The notes under the pieces: model-generated
Database searches by the model: none
Seen by the model: the letters and a program-made list of their open reading frames with translations, nothing else
What the model was told of the DNA's origin: nothing
Assembly (NCBI GenBank): GCA_019096065.1
Contig: JAGUCH010000001.1
Span: 3,162,001-3,226,000 of the forward strand
Length of the DNA stretch: 64,000 bases
DNA from: Paracyclopina nana
Taxonomy: Eukaryota > Arthropoda > Copepoda > Cyclopoida > Cyclopettidae
Reading direction: 5' to 3'
Translations under genes and position numbers: made by a program
Shown here: one piece after another, positions 16,067-27,553 of the stretch
Layout of the letters: each line of letters begins with the position of its first letter
Position numbering within the stretch: the first letter of the stretch is position 1

Positions 16067-17961
16067 CTTGAGTCAGTGTGAACGAAGTCGATCTCGCATA
16101 GCTATCTTCATTGATAATGCTCCTTATCTGAGTCAACATATTTTTATTAATCGAAGTTGCGCAGCATTACAAAATTCTGTTAGACTTTGAGAGCAAAGAT
16201 TGCCAACGCTGAGAGGAGATGAAGAAGTCGAAATCGACTTGGTAACGAAAATGTAAGAAGGGATCATGTGTACGCGTACACGCTATACACACAAAGTGAG
16301 CATATTCTTCTGGCAGCAGTGGTATATGACTTGTAAGAGCAAATATTCAGCACACGAAGAAGATATGTTTAACCAGTGGGATCCCCAGGCTTCATTTGCA
16401 TGATTTGATAGTGTATTTCTCTTCGGAGACTCCTCACTCATTGCAGAACGGGCATGCACATTGGGACTTTTAGATGTGGAAAACTCCCCCCTTTCAATGT
16501 ACTCCTGTCTCCTCCACGGTTGATGTCATCCTAGCAAAACATTAGTAATTCAAGAAACCCAGCGCGAAATTGCAATAAAAGCAAACATGGCAGTAATCAC
16601 AGAGTTCAAAATGGATTTGGAAAGGTAGGGGTTGATGATGATGTTGAGTGCTTTTGCACAAATTAAAAAGCCATATTCCCAAATGGGGAAATGAGCCTCA
16701 TGTTATGGAGGTGGAAAAGTGCGCGGCGGAAAGAGCTTAAATTTTCATTAGCTCCAACGAAGCAGCCCAGACTTTTCCACAAATGTTGATGGAGGAAAAA
16801 TTGAGAAATGAGAGAAAGCTTTCACGGAATCCGGCCAAAAACGACGCAAAGTATGATGTAGCCAGCCGGTGGTGCTACCGCATAAAAAAACATCAAAATG
16901 GGTCTGGAAAAAATGAGACATTATGAGACATCCCGAGGACACTTTAGTGCTATAGCTTTTCATTTATGAAGTGTATCATCACAGGTAGCGATAAAGGCGA
17001 AATTCACGATGTTCTTCGATGCCATAGCTGCATTAACCCAGAGAGCGTGTAAATAATGCAGTAAAGCCATTATCTTGGTCATCCCAAGATAGATCATGTT
17101 GTTTGATGACTTTTCCCTGGTCCGTGTAAGGGGTTCTTCCCAGTTTTCTCATTCTTTTTGCTCCTAGCTCAGAAGGGCTAGAAGTAATTTGGCCTGGTGT
17201 CGGACAGACGATTTTTCTCTCGGGCCCCGCTGGGACCCATGCCGCAGGGACCTCGGGGACTCCTGAGGTCAGGATCCCAACAACAAAAGCAACGCAACGC
17301 TTGCTGACAAATGATGCCAAGTTATTTCCAAGAAGACGATGCCAGCAGGCAAAACCAACTGTTATTTGTTCATATCAAAAAAGCATTACCCTTTCCTGCA
17401 AGAATGCGTCATTTACGATAGGGCATATTTCGCTGTTTTTTTATGTTATCAATGATCCAAGGAGAATAAATTAATTAACAATATGTCTTATCGGAATGCC
17501 GATCATGGCCGTTGGGTGTCGCTATCTTTATGTATTTTCTCCACAGACAATTTGGCTGAAAGGTTGAGGGAACGTCAGACTAAAGTTGCGAAGAGCTAAG
17601 GAAAGGCTCTATTCAGCCTTCCAACAGAGCCAATAACAAAGGACAAAAAAGGTTGAGAGTAGCAATTGAAACAAACTTCCGCTAGCTGTATGGATGATGC
17701 AGATTTATTGCAACATAAATGTGCTCACAAGAAATCTGACGAGACTACGACACGAATTATAGCAATACTCCTTCGGTTATGAGCTATCTATAACACCTAT
17801 GACTATCTTTTACTTTGGCACTTCACCAATTACAAACCAGAAATATTTACAATGCATTGGTGACGGCTACCCATATAATTTAGAATGCCAATTAATAGCT
17901 TATTTTCACTGCACTTGAAATCTAGTGACATGAATAGAATTTGAGCAGGCCGGAAAGTCCC
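16067..17961. other. Intergenic: ALDH3 promoter side and KChIP 3' UTR
   Basis: 1.9 kb between the ALDH3 start codon and the KChIP stop codon. The part next to 16066 should hold the ALDH3 promoter, and the part near 17.7-17.9 kb the KChIP 3' UTR. A 95-codon minus-strand frame around 17033-17320 lacks an ATG start and resembles no known protein, so it is not called. Confidence 0.45.
17704..17709 (-). terminator. Candidate polyadenylation signal of the KChIP gene
   Basis: AATAAA on the minus strand, about 250 nt past the KChIP stop codon. It is assigned by position and motif only. Confidence 0.35.
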
Positions 17962-20900
17962 TCATAGAACGACGTTACTAAACGCTATTATGGATCTGGT
18001 TATGTTCTCATCGCCCATGCAAGTCTCCAGAAACTCATCCATGGAGACAACTCCATCACCATTGAGGTCCATTCTCTGCGAGGAAACGTGAAGAGTGGTT
18101 AGAAAATGGATGCGTCAGCAATGTTAAGAATGCCAATTTCGATTTTTGAATTTTCAGCAGCCTCCAAGGCCAAAGCGATAACGCAACTAGAAAGCTACCT
18201 CGAATATGTAGTCAACTCTTTCGTTGATAACTTCTTCTTCCAGAATGGGATCGCTAGTGCGGCCCATGAGGTCAAACACTGACCCCACTACATCTTCCAT
18301 CTCTTCCCTGAAACGAAAGATTTCAGTGCAGCCACGTAAAAATGGTTCGCGGCCTACCTGGAAATGTATCCATCTCGGTCTTGATCGTACAGACTGAACA
18401 TCCAACGAACTTTTTCTTCCACTGTTCCTCGAGTCAAAATCGATAAGCCAATCACAAAATCCTACAAATGAATATTTCAAAACGTTCAACTTCTCTATTT
18501 ACGCATTCATCTACCTCAAATGTTATAATGCCCGAGTCTTCGTGGTCCAGAGTAGAAAATATGTAATGAGAGTACGAGCTGACATTGGCTGCAAGAACAA
18601 AATGAGATAACCGTCAAGAACTTTTGAGCTAGAAATCTGTCGATGCACAATTAATCACGAGTATATGAGTATGTACACCGGAATCGAATATTTACTGTAT
18701 ATATATAGTATAATGCTTTGAAAGTTCAAGTTAGAAAGTCCTGTGGCCAAGATTGGTGGAATAGTATAGTTTTGGGCGTATTAGGCGACATTCACAATTC
18801 TATGTACAATTAGAAACTGACAACTGCTGAGCACGAGGGTTCGCTATTTTTTTTCCTTTTTAAAGCTGTGTAGTGTAAGAAACATCAAAACGTTCGAACA
18901 GTCAGACAGTTTACTTCAAGACAGTCCAGAAAATAAAATAGCATGAGTTCCTTGGATGCGTTCACTGCGTCTTTTTGTCGATCTTATTACCGACTCCCAA
19001 CCAAATAGCTAGGTTGATCCAATAGTAGTTTTCATCGCTGCATACATTACATTAAGAGGAGGCGGTATAAAATGCACATTGGAACCAACTTTAATCAGGT
19101 AAAAAGCAATGAGTGTACCTTTCAAAATGAGCTCTAATTGGAATTGTCGTTAAGGCTGATTCTAGGCCATACCTGGCTTTTTTTAAACATCAAATGTACA
19201 CATAATTATTTTTGAACTTTCGAAACGTTTGGGCTGAGTTTACATAGTGCATTTCATCTCATCCAATAAAAATGACTAGGTAGCGTTTTTACTTTTATTG
19301 TCTGGACGTCTATCGACACACCAATAAGTTCTTGTATTGGACTCGTTGTTAATTCGGGTTATTCATTCAAGACAATGCGGGAGCATTTGCGAAAGGAGAA
19401 AGTAAGAGACACATTCGAACACCATTTCAAGATTTTCAACAGAGAGAAAGCTCTTCAAATGTTCCCAGGGAACAGTGATGGCTGTCACAGTAGCCCTTTT
19501 GAAGAGAGTGCCGTTTTACCACAATATACAGTCATGAGTCATAGTGCCTGATTTACAAATATTGCTCAAATAACGTACTTTGACAGGCATGCATGATTAA
19601 GCCTTTATGCATGCCGAATATGGTACCAGTAGTTTCTATCTGTCTGAAATTGTCCCTACTTAATTAGGGGCAGCATCAAAGAATTGCTTTTCTACGACAT
19701 GTCTTTTTTTGCCACAAAAAAGGCCTGTTAGAATACGTAATGGTCATTCTAGTCGTGTAAGTTTGTACCACCCACTATGTTTTATGCAAACTAAACACAG
19801 ATAATTTACTTAGCGTTACAAAGCTACTTTAATTGAGCCGAGTTTCTAGATTAAAAGGCCCGTGAGATTAAACTACACCAAAAGTGCTTTGCTCGCCAGA
19901 CAACGGAACTTTTACGCATTTACAATAAAAATGTTGAATTCCTCTCGAGGAGAAATGTGAGCAAACTGAAAGTGTGGTCCAATAAGCTACTCGAAAAAAG
20001 TACAGGTAATTTCGGCAAATGTATTAGGCACTCGTCTAGTGAAGATATTGATGTGGTACGTATGCTCTACTAATGTTATTAGATGCCTCTACACAGCAAG
20101 ATGTGATTGAAAGTGAATGAAGCAACACTGAAGATGAGCAGCCTCATAATGTAGTACGATGGTTTCACAAGAAGGCTTAGTAATATGAAATTAGGCCATC
20201 GCAGTAGCTATAGTACTAACGCACAGATCTTCAAAGGCATGAAGGTGGTAGTAGAAGCTGCACGAGTTTTGTGGTTTTTATCGGTTTTTTTTTGTTACCT
20301 TGGGAATTCTGAACCTCTTTCCTCTCCTTCTTTGACATTTTGACATTGGCTGGTTTGAGAGAGCTGCGAACCTTGCCATTTACATCCCTCCATAAAAAAT
20401 GGGCTGTATGTGACCGAGAATAGATTTCAATGCTGACGATCGGAAACAATGATTGGGACAAGCATTCGGAAAGTGTGAGCTGCTCAGTTCGAGCTTTTGC
20501 TCATTTTGAAAAATATGCTTTCCACTATCTATGCACTTTCTACGCTCACTTGAAGAAGAAGGCAAACTTAATGCTCGAAACGAGAACTCACCTCCTTGAG
20601 GAAAGAAGCGCGAATAAATTCCATGAAAAGCCTCCTCAGTAATAAGACCCGTTGGACATTCCGTCTTGAATCCTCGATAAATGCGTTTCATTTCCACAAC
20701 ACTGAACCTGTAACTTGAAATATGAGACGAGCGTTGGCTGCGATTCCTTTTATTTACCCTGTGGCCTCACAAAGCAAGTGGAGATTTTCAGGACGGTAGC
20801 GATGAGGCAGATCGAGGTCCTCTAAAATGGGCTCTGGAATGAAAGAAGTAAGATGCATGTGTAACCTCGTTAGCTTTTGTCGTAGCTGACTTTCAGAGAT

Positions 20901-21874
20901 CTTCGGACCGGAAAGTCAAACAGAAAAAATCGACGATTTCTCCTGCTTTCAAGCAATAAAAGTTGCATGCAGGTGTGCAGAGTGCTCCTCGTGCAATGGA
21001 AACGATGTTCTGCAAATGCACGAATCCAAGGGACGGAATGTCACGGTTACCAATAAATTCAATCTTTGCCTTGGCAGTATCTCAAGCTTTGCCAAAGAGT
21101 TATTCTTTTGCACTGTCAATAAATTTGGACAAGAGGAAGCTCTAGCTTCGACTCGTTAGTTGGCTTGACAAGAAAAAGTCACAATCCCACTGAAAGAAGG
21201 CTTCCTTCGTTTCAGTGTCCTTTAAAGTTTTGCCTTTGTCGAAGGCAATAAAGGAAAAAAATCCCCCCGGGAGAAGAAAGGCATTGATGCAAACAATGGC
21301 ACTACTTTGAGCTTTTTTCATTTTCTTGACTAGAATGGATTGATCTTGGTTCAAATCAAGAGTAAAGAACTTTTCATGGGACTTTCTTCAGCTCCCATAT
21401 CTTCCAACGTTGGTATCCAAAACTATCTAGTCAATATCTAGGTCAATAACAAACGCAGCACACTTAGTTGGACAACTATAGATTACACGAGCAACTTGTC
21501 GTCACGATATCTATAAAATCTCTTTAGAAGCAGGAAAGGCCAATGAAAATGATCGCAAAAATAGTTGGTTGGCAACAAGAAAAAACAGTACCAGTTCCAG
21601 ATATCACCCCCGTCCACGTTTGCTTCAGATAGTGCCAAAGTCTGATCCAGAATTGCTGGTTGTTGCAATCCTCCAATGACACATCCAAATCATTTGAACT
21701 TGGATGCTCGGGTATCTCATCTTCTATCTCAACACTGGGTACGGTCATCGCTTTGGGTCTGCTTCGAATTGACCTTTTCGCTTGCAGCTCAGTTGGCTGC
21801 TTTTGGCTATTTCGAGAGCTAGGCTCAATGTGTTCATGGCTATAATAATTGCTTTCACGGGATACGTGTATCAT
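17962..21874 (-). CDS. KCNIP: KChIP short isoform from an internal first exon
   Basis: An alternative first coding exon at 21592-21874 begins MIHVSRESN and ends in the same phase (1) as the long-form exon 22506-22880. Both therefore splice onto the common exon 20758-20833 and share the EF-hand core, giving 291 aa. No convincing 3' splice acceptor precedes its ATG, which fits a true first exon with its own promoter just above 21.9 kb. The exon encodes an acidic, serine-rich stretch and then an aromatic segment ([15 protein letters not shown]). That segment could form an amphipathic helix, like the N-terminal helix that KChIPs use for channel or membrane contact; this is inference. The donor chosen (GTACTG) is not the strongest, but it is the one that keeps phase. 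Confidence 0.65.
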
Positions 21875-24800
21875 GGTGTTAAGTTTTCAGGATAGCGCAC
21901 AAGGAACTGAGTAATTTTATGGTAGTAGCAAGAGTTTCCCTTGCATATACGTAGATACTTTGATGTCTGCAAAGCCTTTAAGTCATGGCAGGAGCCAGTC
22001 AGCTATGTGCTCACAGTAGGAAGATCCAAGTCGATTAATAATATTTTCATAAGCTCAACAGGTTTACACAGCTCCTCGGCCTGAAGCAAACTAACTTTAA
22101 TATAGAGCTGCCTCAAATGGGATCAAGAGAGAGGCCTTACCGCGTATGCACGCCACCTTCGAGAAAGCCGTCTTCGTCACAATGACCTATATTGGCTTGA
22201 GCATTCTAAAATCTTGACCAAATGGACTGCTGTCACATTGCCACGAACAATTGTGATCACATATACATCGTATTCAAGAGGCTACATGCTCTTTTAGGCA
22301 ACCGTTGCATTAAGAGCCAAAAGAAAGCTTTCTCCACTAAAGTGCGCCTACTAAGTGGGTGGACTTTTTCTTGAAAGGCAGAAATGGAAGGCAGAAACAT
22401 TTTGATGCTGCTTGCAATGTTACGACCTTGATATCTCGAGTTTCAAGTCGCCAGAATCGCATAGAAGATTGTATAAGAACAGAGCTGTTTAAATGATTTT
22501 TTTACCTTTAATTATTTCCTGCACTGTAATGACTTCCTCAGGCCTGGCTCCAACCATGTTCTGCACCACTTTCCAGCTGTTGTGAATGAGGCTGTACAGA
22601 TGCGATTTGACTGAAGTTTCCGGGGACTTCTCGAGGAACACTTCGCCGGATTCAAGATCCTCAGATTGGCCGTCTAGTTTTTCTCCGTCTTCTCCTGAAT
22701 CATGATGATACCTTTTACCTCTGCCGCGAGCAATTTGGCCGTTCGGTTTCCGGGCAACAATTCCTCCTCCAGAAGATTGGCTTCCGGACCTGACGGAACC
22801 TTGCCGACGGTTCCGAGACCCGGTTCTTCGAACACTACCGGCACGAGCTCTTCGAGAGGCTCGTCGTTTCAAGGGATGGTCTGAAAAATACATTTCTTTT
22901 TATTAAGACTGACGAAACGTGACATATTCTAATGGTATCCATTACGAGCTAGACTGACATACAGTAAAAGTTTGGCAAATTGAAGTGACTTAATTGCTTC
23001 TATTTTAATTTCATGCAAAAAAATAATATCTATTTATATATGTAAACAATTTATAAAACAAGCTAATAAAGTAGCTGAGCAAATTTTGTAAAGGAAAAAT
23101 CGAGTGGCATTTTTGCGGGCTCGAGCTTGCGAGAGCCAAGTAATGCTACGAGATTTTTACTTTGCAAAATGAGCTCAGATATTTTGTAAGCCTGTTTTAT
23201 AATTAGTTTACATATATATACGATTTTATATGATGGAAAGTAATTTTCAAATGTTAATGAAGTTACCAGACCATGCAATCTTGACTTAGCATCTGATCCA
23301 TTACTTTGAAGGCTTGGGTTGAGAGGCCCTCAGTAGGGCAAGAGTAGTTGAAAGCGTTAATCAATCAATAAAAAATTGTGCATTTTGAATTTGGCACTGT
23401 TTGGAGCTTAAAGATCTGTTAGATCTTGTTCTGTCTGGTTTCTCTGATAGAGAATCTACTTTTCTACTATGCTTTTCTCAGCTATGAATAAGAATAAAAA
23501 GTTCTTCTAACAGCAATATTTCTATCTGGAAAGGTAGCTCAGTCAGTACAGCGCCGGATTAATAATCCTGGGGTTCAGGGTTCGAGCCCCATGCAGGGTA
23601 TTTTATCTTCTTTTTTCTGCAATGGTATCTACTTATTAGACAATAACTTTGTTATAGAGGAGCAGCACACCTTATAAAATACTTTATATAGTGTGTCACT
23701 TGATAAAGTTAAACGTCAGAGCTTTTATATATGTGTAGTAATATGAACTGAGACGAATTGGTAAACTGAATTATACATGCGAAAATTGCTTTCCATCATA
23801 TAAAATATTTTATCCTTGTTACCCCAAACTCCTTGATTTTTCCGAGCGTTGAGAGATTAAAAGTTCAAGATTGTAACTGTTAATAGAGAGTAAAGGATAA
23901 CTTGGCTGAAGTTGCAGCAATATGCTCACTCAACCCTTTACGATTTGACTTCCAACCGATACCTTAAAGCCAAGGCAAATTTGGATTTTCTAATGAAGTG
24001 GGCTAAAGAACTAAGCAATGCATTGGGTTGGAAATGAACATGATGTCATGATTAGTGAGACCAGATATTCTTCCGCGACTTCGGGTTTCAAGTGCTACGA
24101 GTCGCGGAGGAATTTTTAGAACCCTTATCATGATCGGGTGAGCGTAGTTGACCCGTCCCACTAAAGTGTTTCAAGTTGTTCGAAAAAAATCAGGCCAAAA
24201 AGAGCCAACTTTAAGCCTCTTTTAAGCATTGCCATTCTGGGAACAAATTTGATTTATGCACTGACTTGCTGAAAAGCCAGCCTAAAATTTGCAGAAAAAA
24301 ACTTGCTCAAAATATGGTCAAGTCTATGGACAAATTACTAGAAAAAATATGCATAATGGTTTTGATTTTGCGGCCGCTTTCATTGTTTCCGGGAGGGCGC
24401 GAATTTTTACCATCGAGGAGCGGAAAGATTCTCTACCATATTATCGAAACCTCGTTACTGATGCGCGGTAAAACTAGATGATATCAGCAAAGCACACAAG
24501 AGCTTTCTTCCCTCCAGCTGGTGGAGAAGCAAAGAAGTGGCCTATTCCTACATACAGTAGGTATCGATCTTGCTTTCGTTTTTCATTCTCTGAAAGTTAG
24601 AATGATTGAATGGCTTTCTTTACGGGGAAAAAACAGCCACAAGCTCCACTTTTTGCATTAATTTGGCGGATGCGACGAAAAATGCTAGCTGTCGTAACTA
24701 AGAAAAACCTTTAAGAACTTTAAGAGTCGAAGCTAAATTTCATATGAAAATGGCTATGAAGCCCATCGTCATGAAGGCAAATTTCCTTGAGTCAGCCTAG

Positions 24801-27553
24801 TAGCTAGGCGGTAATAAAGGAATTTTTGTTAAATATGTACTTTTCACTTTTTTCGCTAGTAGCCTTGGTATTTTAAATCTGCTTCAGGTGTGAGCTCATT
24901 CTTCATCAAAATCAATCGCAGTGTTTCTTTTTTCTCAAGTCTTACAGCTTCCAACACCAGCACGTAGTTGTAAAAGTATGTGCTTACACTCGTCGGGTTG
25001 TGCAAACAAATTTATTTCTAAGCTCCCAGCTCCGAGCACATTGCCTCATTTGGGAAAATAAGCGATGGAAAACTATGACCACTTAACTCTGTGTACATTC
25101 TCTGTTCAGAAATTTAAGCAGTCATGACAGTCGCTATTTTATGGCACAGTGTTTGCCTTGAACATTTGCATAGGCTTTTTAGTAAATAGGCGTATCCTCA
25201 GAAGTTTCCATTTAATTCAATAGGCCGTGGTTAAGTGGAGTGCCACTATGTGAGAGACCAAGTCGAAAATCGTATTCCAGAGCGCACAACAGTTGTAGAC
25301 CTGAGAGGCTTGGCTGCTCATCGTTCAATCAACAAGATGGCTTGATCTGAGCTCAACCAGACCTAGCGACCGTAGCATGATCATAATCAGAAAGGCACGC
25401 ATATGGAGATGTTGGGTGGTCGAGCTGGCAGCAAACTTTTTCAGCAAAAGTAGCAAAGTTTCACGAAGAGAAGCGAAAACGTCACCTACTTGAGAGCTCC
25501 TCGCACCAACACCATAGCTCTAAAGTAATTATATGCTGGCTCCTAAATCCGAACAATGCGTGATAATCAATCCCTGATGACCTTGCTATATTTCATACTA
25601 GCCTCAATTTAGCTACACAATAATATTACGGACCCAATCATCTTCTTTGGAACCTGGCGTGTCGCAAAAAATTACCTTAACTCATCTTTGCCATCTGCTG
25701 CTTATTTCTTGAGTAAACCTGCTTGCAATTCTGTACAAGCCCGTACAAGAGAAAGCTGCCATATAAGAAGGCTTTTGAAGAATTCAAAAAACTATCTAGC
25801 CTCCGAGCATTATAATTTTGCTTGAGCTAGCAGTATCCAGAAGGCAAACACTACTCCAACCATTATTTACATTTTCTGCTGCCTGAAATGGACGTCGGAT
25901 TCACAAATTTCTGGCAGAGAAAAACCTTCCAGAAAGCTTGTGAAGTGGACCCAGTTTCCTGCTGTCTCCAGCACAATGCTACCAAACAGAGCTCTTGCTG
26001 AGATGAAATCCACGCAATGGCAAATGAAGATCAGTGCCAAAAGTAGGGCTATAAATAACGTACGGTAAGGCAAGTAGGAAAGAATGAATGGCTTTTGAAA
26101 ATCGACGGACACACTTGTGCGTTGCTTTATTATGACACACACAACATTTCCAGAAATGTGCCTTACCTTGTGCTACCTCCTATAACTTTGATCTCATTGA
26201 AAATATTGCCTCCTCTACGTTTGATCATGGTATATCTAGATGTTCTTATGCGGAGAATTGAAATCTGATTCAAAGCTCATTGACTACGCTTCACTTTCAA
26301 GCTAAACACTGCATCTGCAAAAACAGAATTTGGCTCATAAAACTACGGTCTAGCAGTCTAGTGACATTACAAAATCACATAATTCGAAATGGAAAGCAAG
26401 CAGGTACATTTATCCAGAATCTGTTAACCCTTGCTGACCTCAATCAATGGATAATTGTAGTAAGCGCGGCCCTAAAACAATTCAGATATCACATTAGCGT
26501 CAACGCGATGCATGCTTAATCAGATACATTGTCAGGCCTCCACAGTGTAATGTAGAGAATACATAGAATAAGCAAGATAATTAACCAGCCATTTGCAATA
26601 AGCAAGGCCATGGAACGAGGATTGCTTTATAATCACGCCTGAAGCTAAACGGGCGAGGTTTCAGATAATGCTATTTTTTGCTCATTGGAAGGTCCTGTTG
26701 AGTACTCGACAAAAAAGCCACTTCAAAGATTTCCAGCAAAAAGTCAAGAAGGGAGAACGATAAACTTTTTTGTTTTTGATGGAAGTTGGCCATTGCTAGG
26801 CACAGAGAAAACTTTTTCCATATAGCTTATACTGAGCGAACACGAGATGCAATTTAGTAAACTTTTAAAGTCTATCATCGATTGCTCTAAAATGCCCTTC
26901 TTGAACTCATTTGGCATGTAATTTGACAAACGCAACACATTTTGACGTTTAAGGCTGCTCTTATAAATTCCCCTTGATCAAGGCCTAACTTTATCGGTAC
27001 ATGAACTAGAACTTCAAAGGCACAACAGTTTCGAAGTAAGTTCTGATCGTCGGCACGGAGTTGACAAAGAGAGGATATAACGAAATTCTCTTTGGGCCTC
27101 ATAGACTTCGGTAAGTAAACAGTTTTTGTTTAAATTAGCAAGAGCTGTCAAGCCAGCACTCGATCATGCAAAACGTCTTCATTTATCATGGCAGACATTA
27201 GCATACAAGCTCGCTCCAAAGATAATATAAGGTACCTAGTGCTGCTTACGATTAGCATAAGAATACAGTTCCTTACCTTGCTTCTTTGATGTCATTTTCA
27301 CGCTGACCTTTCTGACAAGGTTTAGGGCTGAGTTGACGCCAAGCAAGGAAGACCCAGCAGGCTTGCTGTTGTCCCTTTTGCCCTTGAATGGCTCCTCTTC
27401 AGCGTCGGTTCCCGGCTCACGAATTCTTGAGCCTTCTTGAAGTCGAACTCGATCCCTTCGACGGCCTTTCCTGGGTCGATGGCCAATGGCCTCTCCTTCT
27501 GGAATGGCATCTGCCGATGTCATGTCGGAATCTTCAGCTTCGTTTCTCACCAT
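17962..27553 (-). CDS. KCNIP: Kv channel-interacting protein (KChIP/calsenilin family), long isoform
   Basis: Calcium-binding beta subunit of A-type (Kv4) potassium channels, neuronal calcium sensor superfamily. Exons of the long form: 27277-27553, 22506-22880, 20758-20833, 20592-20707, 18515-18588, 18358-18461, 18199-18307 and 17962-18075. Phases fit throughout and total 414 aa. The last six exons encode the conserved core: [17 protein letters not shown], a degenerate first EF-hand, then EF-hands at [24 protein letters not shown] and [12 protein letters not shown]. It ends in the KChIP-type tail [13 protein letters not shown]...FSNVVL. The long N-terminus (about 217 residues from the two 5' exons) is rich in basic and serine residues, unlike the short vertebrate N-termini. 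The start at 27553 is the first ATG of the exon. No N-terminal myristoylation signal (MG) is present. Confidence 0.9.
18589..20591 (-). other. KChIP intron, 2.0 kb
   Basis: Intron between the exons ending RFFPQG and beginning ANVSSYSHY, with GTGAGT donor and TTGCAG acceptor. AT-rich, with no other gene recognised. Confidence 0.7.
20834..21591 (-). other. KChIP intron downstream of the short-isoform exon
   Basis: 758 nt of intron between the short-isoform first exon and the first shared core exon. No other gene or repeat is recognised. Confidence 0.6.
21875..22505 (-). promoter_or_regulatory. Likely promoter/5' UTR of the KChIP short isoform
   Basis: Sequence upstream of the short-isoform ATG and downstream of the second long-isoform exon. 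If the two 5' ends are alternative, the internal promoter lies here. No TATA box or initiator was pinned down. The call rests on exon structure. Confidence 0.35.
23035..23220. repeat. Imperfect palindrome (foldback) of about 185 bp
   Basis: The left half, from TATATATGTAAAC at 23035, and the right half, ending GTTTACATATATA at about 23219, are imperfect inverted copies. Further inside, AAAACAAGCT faces AGCCTGTTTT, and AAAAATCGAGTGGCATT faces AATGCTACGAGATTTTT. Only some 20 nt at the centre are unpaired. It has no coding capacity and is probably a decayed hairpin-type transposon remnant. Confidence 0.65.
23223..23806. repeat. Inverted repeat pair spanning 584 bp
   Basis: The 26-nt segments 23223-23248 and 23781-23806 are inverted copies sharing an 18-base perfect core (ATTTTATATGATGGAAAG and its complement) plus a flanking AATTTTC. 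They bracket the tRNA-like sequence. They may be terminal repeats of a small non-autonomous element, but no clear target duplication was found. Confidence 0.5.
23528..23600 (+). tRNA. tRNA-Ile(AAT)-like sequence, probable pseudogene or SINE head
   Basis: It has a clear pol III A box (TAGCTCAGTCAGTAC) and B box (GGGTTCGAGCCCC) at tRNA spacing. A seven-base anticodon loop TTAATAA would give anticodon AAT on a stem with one mismatch. However, positions 1-7 (GGAAAGG) do not pair with 66-72 (GCAGGGT) except at two positions, and only three of five T-stem pairs form. A functional tRNA is therefore unlikely. It is better read as a decayed tRNA copy or the head of a tRNA-derived SINE. Confidence 0.45.

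Larger units (their letters stand above)
22881..27276 (-). other. Large KChIP long-isoform intron (4.4 kb)
   Basis: Intron separating the two exons that encode the long N-terminus. Donor GTAAGG after KKQ and acceptor TTTTTCAG join in phase 1. It contains the palindromic segment at 23.0-23.2 kb, the dispersed inverted repeat 23223/23806 and the tRNA-like sequence at 23528, described separately. The remainder, 23.8-27.3 kb, is AT-rich and shows no gene. Confidence 0.65.

Noticed and set aside
17033-17320. 95-codon minus-strand frame with a hydrophobic start resembling a signal peptide
   Set aside because: It has no ATG at the start, no family motif, no splice partner, and lies in the KChIP/ALDH3 intergenic region.
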